Positions 54,505 to 63,680 of a DNA stretch of 64,000 nt are shown in pieces. The notes below the pieces were generated by a model that searched no databases, was not told where the DNA came from, and saw only the letters and a program-made list of their open reading frames with translations. The stretch is from CALVGQ01 sp031551965 (lineage in GTDB: Bacteria > Bacillota_I > Bacilli_A > Erysipelotrichales > Erysipelotrichaceae). The DNA lies in assembly GCA_031551965.1 (NCBI GenBank), contig JAVBMW010000009.1, forward strand, positions 1 to 64,000, in the 5' to 3' direction. The first letter of the stretch is position 1. Each line of letters begins with the position of its first letter. The translations under genes were made by a program, and so were the position numbers.

Positions 54505-56256
54505 TTATTTAAAACGATCTTTCTTTGAATAAGTTGTATGAAGTAATTCATGTGATAAGTGTCCACATGGTTCTTTTAAGAAGTTTTCATACAATTGTTT
54601 GATTTGAGCGTTTTCATGTGATTTACGAGAAGGCATGATTTCATCTTCTTCATATAGAGCTTTTGCACGTTCAACTTTCCAGTCGATATTGGCACCATTG
54701 CGTATTGATGCAGGAACAATTGATTGTCCTCCACCATTGACACAACCTCCTGGACATCCCATGATTTCAATGAATGCATAAGGAGACGTACCAGCTTTGA
54801 TTTCTTCAAGTAAAGGTTTTGCATAGGCCATGCTTGATGCAACCGCAACAGAAACTTTCATACCTGCGATTTCAAGTGTTGCAGATTTTACTCCTTCCAT
54901 ACCACGAACGACTTCATAGTCTACTTGATCAAATGATTTACCTTCAAGTACTTCTTTAACTGTACGAAGTGCTGCTTCCATAACTCCACCAGTTGCCCCA
55001 AATATTACTCCAGCACCTGTGTATTCACCAAACATATCTTGATCAAATTCTTCGTTTGGCAAGTTAGGGAAATCGATACCATACATTTTAACTAAACGAC
55101 CTAGTTCACGAGTTGTTAATACTGCATCAACATCGCTATAACCATTCTTGAACATTTCAGGACGTTTGATTTCTGCTTTTTTCGCAGTACAAGGCATGAT
55201 CGATACAACATAAATATCACGAGGATCAATACCTTTGGTTTGAGCATAATAACTCTTTAGAATTGCACCAAACATCATGTGTGGTGATTTACAAGAACTT
55301 AAATGTCCAAGTAATTCTGGATATTCAAATTCGATATAACGAATCCAACCTGGACTACAAGACGTGATCATTGGAAGTGTACCACCATTTTGAACACGAC
55401 CAATAAATTCTGTTCCTTCTTCCATGATCGTTAAGTCAGCTGCATAGTTAGTATCATAAACTCGATTAAAGCCCATTTTCTTTAACGCTGAGACCATTTT
55501 ACCAGTAACTCGAGTTCCAATAGGCATTCCAAATTCTTCGCCCAGAGAAGCCCTTACAGCAGGTGCAGTTTGAACGATAACATGTTTCTGTGGATCATTC
55601 AGTGCTTGGATCACTTCATGAATGCTTTCTTTTTCATATAAAGCTCCAACTGGACAAACATTAACACATTGACCACATTGCATACAGTTAACATCATCAA
55701 ATGAGCGATCGAATACAGGAGCAATTTTTGTGTTGAATCCACGGTTTTCAAATCCTAAAATACCTAAACCTTGAACTTTATTACAAGTGCTTACACAACG
55801 TCCGCAAACAACACATTTACTTGTGTCACGCACGATTCCAGGGGCAACATCATCAAAAGTAGGTTCAGTTACTTGACCAGAGAAACGAAGATCACGTACA
55901 TTCAATTGTTGAGCTAAATTTTGTAGTTCGCATGATTGATTACGAATACAACTTAAGCAGTTTTTACTATGATTTGAAAGAATTAGTTCTACAGTATGTT
56001 TACGAGCTTCAATAGAACGTGTTGTATGTGTGAAAACTTCCATCCCTTCAGCTACAGGATATACGCAGGCAGCAGCTAAACTACGAGCACCTTTTATTTC
56101 AACAGTACAAACACGACATGCCCCTGTTTCATTACAGTCTTTTAAAAAGCAAAGTGTAGGAATATGGATCCCTGCAGCTTGTGCAGCTTGTAAAACTGTT
56201 GATCCAGCTTCAACTTGAACAGGCAAGTTATTGATTTTTAAATTAATAAGTGTCAT
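54505..56256 (-). CDS. hydA: [FeFe]-hydrogenase catalytic subunit HydA
   Basis: 583 residues. Probably the catalytic subunit of an NAD-linked, electron-bifurcating hydrogenase. Domains: 2Fe-2S (C36, C41, C47, C50 and C64 region), the His-Cys cluster HSKNCLSCIRNQSC (96-109), two 4Fe-4S clusters (CVVCGRCVSTC and CMQCGQCVNVC), then the H-cluster domain. L1 reads TSCSPGW (298-304), L2 MPCTAKKAE (C355) and L3 CPGGCVNGGGQ (C501, C505). L1 has a single Cys where many monomeric enzymes have TSCC. The gene is last of the operon, 12 bases behind hydB. Expected to oxidise ferredoxin and NADH together to H2, or the reverse. Confidence 0.95.
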   Translation of the reverse strand: MTLINLKINNLPVQVEAGSTVLQAAQAAGIHIPTLCFLKDCNETGACRVCTVEIKGARSLAAACVYPVAEGMEVFTHTTRSIEARKHTVELILSNHSKNCLSCIRNQSCELQNLAQQLNVRDLRFSGQVTEPTFDDVAPGIVRDTSKCVVCGRCVSTCNKVQGLGILGFENRGFNTKIAPVFDRSFDDVNCMQCGQCVNVCPVGALYEKESIHEVIQALNDPQKHVIVQTAPAVRASLGEEFGMPIGTRVTGKMVSALKKMGFNRVYDTNYAADLTIMEEGTEFIGRVQNGGTLPMITSCSPGWIRYIEFEYPELLGHLSSCKSPHMMFGAILKSYYAQTKGIDPRDIYVVSIMPCTAKKAEIKRPEMFKNGYSDVDAVLTTRELGRLVKMYGIDFPNLPNEEFDQDMFGEYTGAGVIFGATGGVMEAALRTVKEVLEGKSFDQVDYEVVRGMEGVKSATLEIAGMKVSVAVASSMAYAKPLLEEIKAGTSPYAFIEIMGCPGGCVNGGGQSIVPASIRNGANIDWKVERAKALYEEDEIMPSRKSHENAQIKQLYENFLKEPCGHLSHELLHTTYSKKDRFK

Positions 56257-56268
56257 AAGTCAGTCCCC

Positions 56269-58065
56269 CTATCGTTTCACAACTGCGCCAAAACGGCAGT
56301 TTTCCATACAAGCACCACATTTGATACATTTTGCAGGATCAATAACATATGGTGTTTGACCTGGTGTTCCAGAAATTGCATTAACTGGACAGTTTTTAGC
56401 ACAAAGTGAACATTTACGGCATTTATCGGCTGCAATAGTAAATGTAAGTAATTTTTTACATACACCTGCAATACAGTGATGTTCTTTAGCATGAGCGTAA
56501 TATTCATTTTTAAATAAACGCATTGTTGATAATACTGGATTTGGAGCAGTTTGTCCAAGACCACAAAGTGCTGTGTCTTTGATTGTTGCAGCTAACTCTT
56601 CCAACTCATCAAGCATTGCCATCGTTCCACGACCTTCACAAAGATCAGTTAAAATTTCAAGCATACGTTTTGTACCAATACGACATGGTGAGCATTTACC
56701 GCATGATTCATCAACGATAAAGTCCATGTAGAATCGAGCAACGTCGACCATACAGTTATCTTCATCAAGAACGATCATACCACCTGATCCCATCATTGAT
56801 CCAAGGGCAACTAAGTTATCAAAGTCGATCGGTGTATCTAAATTATCTTCAGTTAAGCATCCACCTGATGGACCACCAGTTTGAACAGCTTTGAAGTTTT
56901 TATTATTTGGACATCCACCACCAATTTCATATACAACTTCACGTAATGTTGTACCCATAGGTATTTCAACTAGTCCTGTATTCACTACCTTTCCACCAAG
57001 AGCGAAAACTTTAGTTCCTGGTGATTTTTCAGTACCAATACTTGTGAACCATTCAGCACCTTTTAAAATAATTTGAGCTACGTTTGCGAATGTTTCTACG
57101 TTATTGATAATAGTCGGTTTACCCCAAACTCCACTTACTGCAGGGAATGGTGGCTTAACTTTAGGCATACCACGTTTTCCTTCGATTGATGCGATCAATG
57201 CAGTTTCTTCACCACACACAAACGCTCCTGCACCTAAACGAATTTCAAGATCAAAGTTGAATCCAGTTCCTAAAATATTTTCGCCTAACAAGCCCATTTC
57301 TTTAGCTTGTTTGATCGCAATTTCCAAACGTTCAACGGCAATCGGATATTCTGCACGAATATAAATATATCCATGATCTGCACCAATGGCATAACCAGCA
57401 ATTGCCATAGCTTCTAAAACACTATGCGGATCTCCTTCAAGAATTGAACGATCCATGAATGCTCCTGGATCCCCTTCATCAGCATTACAGATTACATATT
57501 TTTGACCTGCAGGTTGATTCGCTGCAAACGACCATTTAAGTCCTGTATTGAATCCTCCGCCTCCACGTCCTCTTAAACCTGATTTTTTAACTTCTGCAAC
57601 AACTTCTGCCGGAGTCATTTCAGTTAAAGCTTTCGCTAAAGCCATATATCCATCTTGAGCAATGTATTCAGAAACATCTTCCGGATCGATCACACCACAA
57701 TTTTTAAGTGCGATACGTACTTGTTTTTTATAGAATCTGATTTCATCAATATTGAAAATTTCTTCTTTCGTTACTTCATCGATATCTGTAAGTTCTAAAC
57801 GTTTTACAGGACGTCCTTTATATAAATGTTCACTTACGATTTCTTCGATATCTTCTGGTTTTACATGACAATAAAATACTTTACCAGGATGTACAGCAAT
57901 GATTGGACCTTTTTGACATAATCCAAAGCATCCGGTTTTAATTACTTTAACTTCTTTATCTAATTCATATTTAATTAATGATTCTTTTAATTTTTCTGCA
58001 AGTACACCCGATTGAGATGAACTACAACCTGTTCCTGCACAAATTAATACATGTATACGTTCCAT
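56269..58065 (-). CDS. hydB: Hydrogenase NADH-binding subunit HydB (NuoF-like)
   Basis: 598 residues. Flavin-containing subunit. An N-terminal thioredoxin-like 2Fe-2S domain (CAGTGCS, CFGLC) precedes the NuoF core with FMN/NADH motifs GRGGGGFNTGLKW and DEGDPGAFMDRSILEGDPH. The 4Fe-4S site is ESCGKCSPCRIG. Two C-terminal ferredoxin clusters (CRKCSLCAKNCP and CIKCGACMENC) follow, as in bifurcating HydB. It lies ten bases behind the small 2Fe-2S gene. Confidence 0.95.
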   Translation of the reverse strand: MERIHVLICAGTGCSSSQSGVLAEKLKESLIKYELDKEVKVIKTGCFGLCQKGPIIAVHPGKVFYCHVKPEDIEEIVSEHLYKGRPVKRLELTDIDEVTKEEIFNIDEIRFYKKQVRIALKNCGVIDPEDVSEYIAQDGYMALAKALTEMTPAEVVAEVKKSGLRGRGGGGFNTGLKWSFAANQPAGQKYVICNADEGDPGAFMDRSILEGDPHSVLEAMAIAGYAIGADHGYIYIRAEYPIAVERLEIAIKQAKEMGLLGENILGTGFNFDLEIRLGAGAFVCGEETALIASIEGKRGMPKVKPPFPAVSGVWGKPTIINNVETFANVAQIILKGAEWFTSIGTEKSPGTKVFALGGKVVNTGLVEIPMGTTLREVVYEIGGGCPNNKNFKAVQTGGPSGGCLTEDNLDTPIDFDNLVALGSMMGSGGMIVLDEDNCMVDVARFYMDFIVDESCGKCSPCRIGTKRMLEILTDLCEGRGTMAMLDELEELAATIKDTALCGLGQTAPNPVLSTMRLFKNEYYAHAKEHHCIAGVCKKLLTFTIAADKCRKCSLCAKNCPVNAISGTPGQTPYVIDPAKCIKCGACMENCRFGAVVKR

Positions 58066-58075
58066 TACTCTCTCC

Positions 58076-58435
58076 TTAATTGTTACTTACTGTGTAACGA
58101 TGCAATACACGACCATGACCTACATGTTCTTCAAGTATTTCGATCGCTTTTTCAGCAGTTACGCTCACATAAGTTGCCTTGTTTCCATCCTTATCAAAGA
58201 TTTCAACGATAGGTTCATATCGGCACATACCAATACATCCAGTTTGTGTGACTACACAATTGTAGTTACCTTGAGCTGTTGCTTCGACTAAAGCATTTAA
58301 AACGGGACGTGCCCCAGCAGCAATACCACATGTTGCCATTCCAACTACAACACGATAATCTTTATCTGCATCACGCATTTCCATTTTTTTCTTTGCTTCG
58401 TCTCTTAGTTTTTGAAGTTCTGCAATTGATTTCAT
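58076..58435 (-). CDS. Small thioredoxin-like 2Fe-2S protein
   Basis: 119 residues. A thioredoxin-like ferredoxin fold with cysteines in MATCGIAAGA and TGCIGMCRYEP, the HydB-type N-terminal domain as a separate protein. It may serve as a fourth hydrogenase subunit (as HydD in some operons) or carry electrons to HydB. It is placed directly upstream of hydB. Confidence 0.85.
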   Translation of the reverse strand: MKSIAELQKLRDEAKKKMEMRDADKDYRVVVGMATCGIAAGARPVLNALVEATAQGNYNCVVTQTGCIGMCRYEPIVEIFDKDGNKATYVSVTAEKAIEILEEHVGHGRVLHRYTVSNN

Positions 58436-58450
58436 AAATTCTTCCTCTCA

Positions 58451-58999
58451 TTATTTTTTACACAGTTGATTAAATTCATCTGTGATTGAATCCCTGATCC
58501 AAATCAAGATCTCAGGTTCTGTGATCTTGACTCCTTCTAAAACTTCTTTTATTACTCTTGTATCGAAAACAACTTCACCTTGATCATTTGTATATTGAAA
58601 ATAAACATCACTTTCACCCTCCGCTTGAACAAGATACGTGACCATTTCAGCAAGATTACCCAAAGGTGGCCGATCCCAATGATCTTTTTGTAATGAAACT
58701 TGTGTTTTTGTACCTACATTTAGAGTTGATTCAATTTGAAACGTTCCATTGCACTGACTGGCTAAACCTTTAAAGAAAGATACACCTAAACCAATTTTTC
58801 GAGTGCTTCGAGTGGTATAAAATGGATCAGAGACATGAGCTAACTGCTCAGATGTCATACCACATCCATTATCTTCAATAATGATTTTTGTGATATTTTC
58901 TAGTTCACTGTCATGAATTTTGATTTGGATCAAACTCGCTTTTGCACGGACACTGTTATAAGCAATATCCAAACATTGCATCGCTAAATCTTCCATCAT
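58451..58999 (-). CDS. Stand-alone GHKL ATPase (histidine-kinase-like)
   Basis: 182 residues. An ATPase domain without HisKA: N-box DIAYNSVRAKA, G1 DNGCGM, and the F/G2 region DPFYTTRSTRKIGLGVSFF. The last 60 residues (about 120-182) are acidic and unlike a kinase core. Its start overlaps the PHP gene stop as ATGA. It could be a second serine/histidine kinase or a scaffold. Such genes recur in hydrogenase operons of Firmicutes but their roles are unproven. Confidence 0.8.
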   Translation of the reverse strand: MMEDLAMQCLDIAYNSVRAKASLIQIKIHDSELENITKIIIEDNGCGMTSEQLAHVSDPFYTTRSTRKIGLGVSFFKGLASQCNGTFQIESTLNVGTKTQVSLQKDHWDRPPLGNLAEMVTYLVQAEGESDVYFQYTNDQGEVVFDTRVIKEVLEGVKITEPEILIWIRDSITDEFNQLCKK

Positions 59000-59691
59000 A
59001 GATCATCCACCTCCAACATCTCTAATAAACGTGTATGGGCATTAAATTCTTGTTCATGAAGATCAATAAGCTGATGCGCATCTGAGTTACATAACCATAT
59101 TGGATCTTTGATCCAGGGATGCCGGTTCAGTACTGCTTCTTTGTCTTCAATTTTTTTGATTTCTAGTCCATCATATTTCAAATCCATTGGAATAAAACCA
59201 AGTTGAGTACATACACTGTTTGCCCTGTCCAACACATGGGCAAGCACTGCTTTTCCCTTGTGTTCATGAATTGCTTGAACACATTGTTCAAGCGTAGCAT
59301 CAAGTGATGACAACAATAATCTTTCTTCTTTTGCGATTATTTCATCTTGTTCATCCATGATCCATTGATGACCAAAATAATTTTCATCATTTGGAATGAC
59401 CATTAGCTTAGAATCGATCCAAAGCTGAAATTTTTCCACTTCTTGTATATCTTGGAAATAGGCTAAACAATGAACTTCTTCCATGGTTTGAATTTCAACT
59501 CCATAAATGTAACCAATCCCGTTTTTAGCAGCTACTGAAGCTATCGATTTCTGTTGCCTTAAGCTATTGTGATCTGTAACACTGATCAACTGCAATCCAT
59601 TGAGTATAGCCATATTGACTATATTATTGGGTGTCATATCATCACTAGCACAAGGAGACAAACAGGAATGGATATGAAGATCGTAAAACAT
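58996..59691 (-). CDS. PHP-domain phosphoesterase
   Basis: 231 residues. Metal-binding PHP motifs: DLHIHSCLSPC, VTDHNS, GVEIQT, LAHVLDR and CNSDAH, all intact, so a phosphatase or phosphodiesterase activity is likely. Targets are unknown; it could remove phosphate from a protein or a small molecule of the circuit. Coupled at both ends (TAATG and ATGA). Confidence 0.87.
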   Translation of the reverse strand: MFYDLHIHSCLSPCASDDMTPNNIVNMAILNGLQLISVTDHNSLRQQKSIASVAAKNGIGYIYGVEIQTMEEVHCLAYFQDIQEVEKFQLWIDSKLMVIPNDENYFGHQWIMDEQDEIIAKEERLLLSSLDATLEQCVQAIHEHKGKAVLAHVLDRANSVCTQLGFIPMDLKYDGLEIKKIEDKEAVLNRHPWIKDPIWLCNSDAHQLIDLHEQEFNAHTRLLEMLEVDDL

Positions 59692-60023
59692 TACAATCCA
59701 AGTTCAACCATTTTTTTACAACACTCATAAGCACTGAGTGGTGTATGCAAAACAGCAACTTCCTCTTCATTCGCCTTCGCTAAGAAATCTGGATTCAAAC
59801 TAGCATCTTGAGCTATAATAATACAGCTAAATTCTCTAAGTACGGCAACTGCAACTGCATTTAAATGTGCCTGTACAGTGATCCATGCTTCATCAGGATT
59901 TCCTTTTCCCATGACCCAACTTAACAAATCTCCTACAAAAACACCTTGAACTTCCTTAGTAAAACTTGTTTCCGTTCCATAAGCTGTCCATCCTGTACTA
60001 TTTATTAAATCTTGAACTGTCAT
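59691..60023 (-). CDS. DRTGG-domain protein
   Basis: 110 residues. A small alpha/beta domain of the DRTGG type (also found in HprK and Pta-linked proteins). The C-terminal ECCKKMVELGL resembles the EACGMLYSLGL of the second copy. It probably binds nucleotides or partner proteins. It overlaps both neighbours by 1 to 4 bases. Two homologous copies flank the HydA-like gene and the RsbW-like gene. Confidence 0.75.
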   Translation of the reverse strand: MTVQDLINSTGWTAYGTETSFTKEVQGVFVGDLLSWVMGKGNPDEAWITVQAHLNAVAVAVLREFSCIIIAQDASLNPDFLAKANEEEVAVLHTPLSAYECCKKMVELGL

Positions 60024-61204
60024 TTGTCTTCACCTCGACTTTGTAATATTTTACAGTCTTGTAACGTCCTTTTTTCTAATACGATATCTTCTGCCAAAGC
60101 TCTACATGAAGAATACCCACAAGCACTACAATCAAAATGTGGTAACTTATCAAGTACATCATTCACTTTAGTATAAAGTTGCATCTTTTCACGAATACTC
60201 ATTGGATCTTTTTCAAGAATACTAAGTTGTTTGATTTTCATTTCTTCTTGGCTTAGATCATAAATTGGTTTCTTCGCTTCTTTAATTAGCTTAGATGTGT
60301 TCAGTTTTGCATCAAATGGGTTTCCCCATAATAAATTTCCACCGATACACCCATTCATGCAATTGTACAAGAAACAACAATCAAAATTACTCAATTGATC
60401 AAATTCAGCAAGATCAAGTACTCTAGTTATTTTTTCTTCCCCGTCTGCAATCAAGAAATTACTTTTTTCTGATTCATTATTCTGAGCAATAACACTCATC
60501 AAACCTTCTTTAGATAAATCGACAGCACATCCATCATTTTTACGAAGAGCATTGATTAATGGAAACAAATCGACAATCGATAACGCATGATCCACACTTG
60601 ATTCAGTATTTCCATAAGGATATTTGGCTAAAGCAAGTTTTGAAACACATTCACACAAATAGAAGATTCCTACATGTCCTTTATCTTGATATTGATTTCG
60701 AATTTGTTTGGCTGCGATTTCACTTGGATATTCTAAATCCAATAAGTAAGGAACTAACATTGGATATTTAATTTCGATCAAACGATTGATAACTGGACAA
60801 AATGTACTGATTTGAGGTTTGATCAAACTTGTTTCCACTCTTTTTTTAGTTTCAACATAGAGTCTACCTTCAATATCACTGATATCGACTACTTCATTGA
60901 AACCAAGTAATTTTATAGCTTGAGTTAACCGTGCTACTTCTTCAAAACTTGCACAAGCAGAATATATAGCACTAGGTACTAAAGCTACTGAATAATCATA
61001 ATTTTGAATATCGATCAATGTGCTTCCTTTTGCCTGAAGACCTTGATCAAAGCAAGCCTCCATGCAACGTCCGCAGTTAATGCACTTTTGGCTATTAATA
61101 TTTACACGTCCATCTTTAACCATAATGGCTTCTGTCGGACATGCTTTCAAACATTTCAAACATTTAGTGCAATGAGCTAATGTATAACTTACAACTGATT
61201 TCAT
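60020..61204 (-). CDS. HydA-like Fe-S protein with retained H-cluster cysteines
   Basis: 394 residues. An N-terminal two-cluster ferredoxin domain (CTKCLKCLKAC and CINCGRCMEAC) is followed by an [FeFe]-hydrogenase C-terminal fold. The H-cluster loops are eroded, but the four ligand positions remain: C136 in STFCPVI, C186 in ECVSK, and C282/C286 in NCMNGCIGGN. The proton-transfer Cys of TSCCP is Phe (F135). A C-terminal 4Fe-4S domain (C359, C362, C367, C384) follows. This resembles sensory or electron-transfer hydrogenase paralogues more than an H2-evolving enzyme. It lies inside the circuit genes with 4-base overlaps on both sides. Confidence 0.83.
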   Translation of the reverse strand: MKSVVSYTLAHCTKCLKCLKACPTEAIMVKDGRVNINSQKCINCGRCMEACFDQGLQAKGSTLIDIQNYDYSVALVPSAIYSACASFEEVARLTQAIKLLGFNEVVDISDIEGRLYVETKKRVETSLIKPQISTFCPVINRLIEIKYPMLVPYLLDLEYPSEIAAKQIRNQYQDKGHVGIFYLCECVSKLALAKYPYGNTESSVDHALSIVDLFPLINALRKNDGCAVDLSKEGLMSVIAQNNESEKSNFLIADGEEKITRVLDLAEFDQLSNFDCCFLYNCMNGCIGGNLLWGNPFDAKLNTSKLIKEAKKPIYDLSQEEMKIKQLSILEKDPMSIREKMQLYTKVNDVLDKLPHFDCSACGYSSCRALAEDIVLEKRTLQDCKILQSRGEDK

Positions 61205-61614
61205 AAATCATACCCGATCATTAAAATCGTTCCTTCTTTTGAAGACTGAATTTCAAATCGATCTGAAACTCTTTTGATATTTGGAAGTCCCATACCTGCT
61301 CCAAATCCAAATTCACGGGCTTTAGCACTCGCAGTAGAAAATCCAGGTTCTAATGCTTTTTCTAAATTTTCAATTCCTGGACCCACATCATGGAAAGTCA
61401 TATTGATTGCACCATCATCTTCAATAACCAAATAGATATTTCCACCATAAGAATGAATAATCATATTGATTTCCGCTTCATAACAGGCAATCGCCATTCT
61501 TCGAAGGATTTCAGTTGGTATTCCTAATTGTTTAAGTGTTTGTTTAATTTGACTCGAAACTTTACCAGCACTAGCAAAATCATCTTTTTCGACAATGTAT
61601 TTGTATTCAAACAT
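61201..61614 (-). CDS. RsbW/SpoIIAB-like serine kinase (anti-sigma type)
   Basis: 137 residues. GHKL ATPase of the anti-sigma factor family: N-box EAEINMIIHSYGG, G1 HDVGPGIEN, and G2 FGAGMGLPNIKRVSD. In partner-switching it phosphorylates a STAS protein on serine, and the SpoIIE phosphatase reverses it. No STAS gene is seen among the neighbours inside the window. It is coupled to the DRTGG gene (TAATG). Confidence 0.88.
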   Translation of the reverse strand: MFEYKYIVEKDDFASAGKVSSQIKQTLKQLGIPTEILRRMAIACYEAEINMIIHSYGGNIYLVIEDDGAINMTFHDVGPGIENLEKALEPGFSTASAKAREFGFGAGMGLPNIKRVSDRFEIQSSKEGTILMIGYDL

Positions 61615-61970
61615 TAACTTACAGGTTTTAGTCCTAGACTATACAACATACCACAAGCTTCATACATTGTTAAATTTGTCGAATAAATATTAAACTTTTG
61701 CTCCTCAGCAAGTGCTAAATCGGTTTCACCTAATTTTTTACCACGAACATAAATCAAAACTTCGATGTCCAGCATTTCAGCAGTTCTAAGTGATTGAGCA
61801 TTTACTAAGCCTGTAAGCATAATTGTTGTCCCACTATCACTGATCATAGCAAGTGCATCTGACATCAGATCGGAAGCAAAAGCATACGTGAATTCCTTTT
61901 CTTCAATTTGTTTGTTGGCAATAAATTGAGGAGTGCCATTTAAAGTTTCAATAACTTGTTTTAACTTCAC
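61614..61970 (-). CDS. DRTGG-domain protein
   Basis: 118 residues, second DRTGG copy, with SDSGTTIMLTGLVNAQSLRTAEML in the middle and the EACGMLYSLGL tail. Its start overlaps the HydC stop by four bases. A plausible binder of nucleotides or a phosphorylation target between the kinase-like and phosphatase proteins, but this is inference. Confidence 0.75.
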   Translation of the reverse strand: MKLKQVIETLNGTPQFIANKQIEEKEFTYAFASDLMSDALAMISDSGTTIMLTGLVNAQSLRTAEMLDIEVLIYVRGKKLGETDLALAEEQKFNIYSTNLTMYEACGMLYSLGLKPVS

Positions 61971-62473
61971 GATTTAAGTCCTGATGCAGACGTGTTTTCT
62001 TTTAATATAGCTAAGATCGCTTCTTCAAAGGCTGGAGAAGCAGTTGCGTTTCCATATACTTTATCATCAATAACGGCAACTGGAGCCAGCCCACAAGCTC
62101 CGATACAACGTGTTGCATCAAGAGAGAATAAACCATCACGGCTTGTTTTATTTACTTCACATCCAGTTAGTGTACATACTAGATCAAGTAAATCTTGACT
62201 ACCTTTAACATAACAAGCTGTTCCCATGCACACATTGATGACATGTTTCCCTTTTGGTTCTAAAGTAAATTGAGTATAGAATGTAACGACGCCATAAACT
62301 TCCGCAACAGAAACACCACTTGCATTTGCGATTTTTTCCATTGCTTCAAATGGAATAAAGCCAAGTTCATGTTGAACGTCATGCAACATTAACTTTACAG
62401 GTCCCATCTTCCCTGTGTGTCGAGCAACGATTTCATCTATCTTTGCGATCGACTGCTGATTTAGATTTCTCAC
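61967..62473 (-). CDS. hydC: Hydrogenase subunit HydC (NuoE-like)
   Basis: 168 residues. Thioredoxin-like 2Fe-2S subunit of the NADH module; ligands in NVCMGTACYVKG and RCIGACGLAP, with the helical N-terminus TGKMGPVKLMLHDVQHELGFIP. The GTG start at 62473 follows AAAGGAGG with a 7-base gap; the longer TTG reading to 62500 has that site within it. It shares the operon with hydA and hydB but is separated from them by six regulatory or accessory genes. Confidence 0.92.
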   Translation of the reverse strand: MRNLNQQSIAKIDEIVARHTGKMGPVKLMLHDVQHELGFIPFEAMEKIANASGVSVAEVYGVVTFYTQFTLEPKGKHVINVCMGTACYVKGSQDLLDLVCTLTGCEVNKTSRDGLFSLDATRCIGACGLAPVAVIDDKVYGNATASPAFEEAILAILKENTSASGLKS

Positions 62474-62486
62474 AATACTTCCTCCT

Positions 62487-63680
62487 TTAGTAATGTTCAA
62501 TCTGTACGATTTTTCCTAAACGTCTAAGATTATCTGATATTTTTTCAATCAAACGGATCTTAGCACTGACAGAAATCGTACTGTACGCAATGGCTTTATG
62601 TGCAGGATTATCTGAACATCCAACCATAAACGTAATTTTTGAGCTATTTGACACTAATGCCTGTGTCAATAACGTTGCTCCATCTTTTGATTTAGAACTT
62701 TGAAGTTGTTCTAATATCTGATCAGAGCCAACGCACTCTTCCAACATTTCATTGACCTTTCCAAGGGTTAACACCCCTTCAGTAACTAGATCAATGCCTT
62801 TGATTCTCCCCGTTGGGGGTACATCTGATACAAGTGATTCCAATAGATCCATTTCAATTTCTTGATTTGTGATCCTTGCGACAATATTGCTTGTTGTTCC
62901 ACCACAACAGATCTTAAGGCCTGTTGCAGCCAATAGTTTCTCTACAACACGTTCATCATCGATCGCTTCGATCGGTGGTCCAACCATTACACAAGTTTCT
63001 TTCGCTTTTAATATTTTCGCAACCGCAACCGTTGAATCATCACCTGGTTTGTTTCCATATAAATCATCTACTGTAGTAAGTAGTAGAGTATTTACCTCAC
63101 GAGGAGTATCACTGCTTCTTACAACCTGAAGCAAATGATTCACAACTTCTTCTTGAGTCCAGCCAAGATTTAATACTGAACCAAGCCCTGCATGGATAAT
63201 ACCATCACTGTAAAATACGATAAAGTCATCTTCTTCGACTTTGAAATCACTGATTTTTATCGTTCGATTACCAATTTGAATTGAATGCCGCTCGAGATCA
63301 AGCGATTGGTTGTTACGAAGAACGATTGCAGGTGGATTATCAAATTCCACTAACTTTGCCTGCCCATCATAATCTACTTGTAAAATCGTAAATGTTGCAT
63401 AGGCAACATGCCTTTCTTGACATTCTGGTAGGGTTGCCGTAATCGTTTCGACTACATCTTCAACACTTGCCCCCTCACACATCATTTCACTGATAATCGT
63501 GCTTGTTAAAGTGGATAAAATATTCGCTTTAACTCCACTTCCAAGTCCATCAGCCAAAACCATAATAAATGAATCTGCATTCATTCTTACTTCAACTTTA
63601 TCACCGCATAACTCTTCGGTATATTTATTCAACGAACGATGATAACTCGCGACATGAACTATCTCATTACTCATTTTCAT
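62487..63680 (-). CDS. SpoIIE-type PP2C protein phosphatase
   Basis: 397 residues. PPM-family serine/threonine phosphatase. Metal-site strands LADGLGSGVKANILSTLTS and FYSDGIIHAG are conserved, as is KPGDDSTVAVAKI. After the catalytic domain (about 1-230) a tail of 165 residues (CVMVGPPIEAIDDERV onward) is not a known domain to me; it might sense or bind partners. It overlaps the upstream gene by 14 bases. Likely removes phosphate from the target of the RsbW-like kinase. Confidence 0.9.
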   Translation of the reverse strand: MKMSNEIVHVASYHRSLNKYTEELCGDKVEVRMNADSFIMVLADGLGSGVKANILSTLTSTIISEMMCEGASVEDVVETITATLPECQERHVAYATFTILQVDYDGQAKLVEFDNPPAIVLRNNQSLDLERHSIQIGNRTIKISDFKVEEDDFIVFYSDGIIHAGLGSVLNLGWTQEEVVNHLLQVVRSSDTPREVNTLLLTTVDDLYGNKPGDDSTVAVAKILKAKETCVMVGPPIEAIDDERVVEKLLAATGLKICCGGTTSNIVARITNQEIEMDLLESLVSDVPPTGRIKGIDLVTEGVLTLGKVNEMLEECVGSDQILEQLQSSKSKDGATLLTQALVSNSSKITFMVGCSDNPAHKAIAYSTISVSAKIRLIEKISDNLRRLGKIVQIEHY

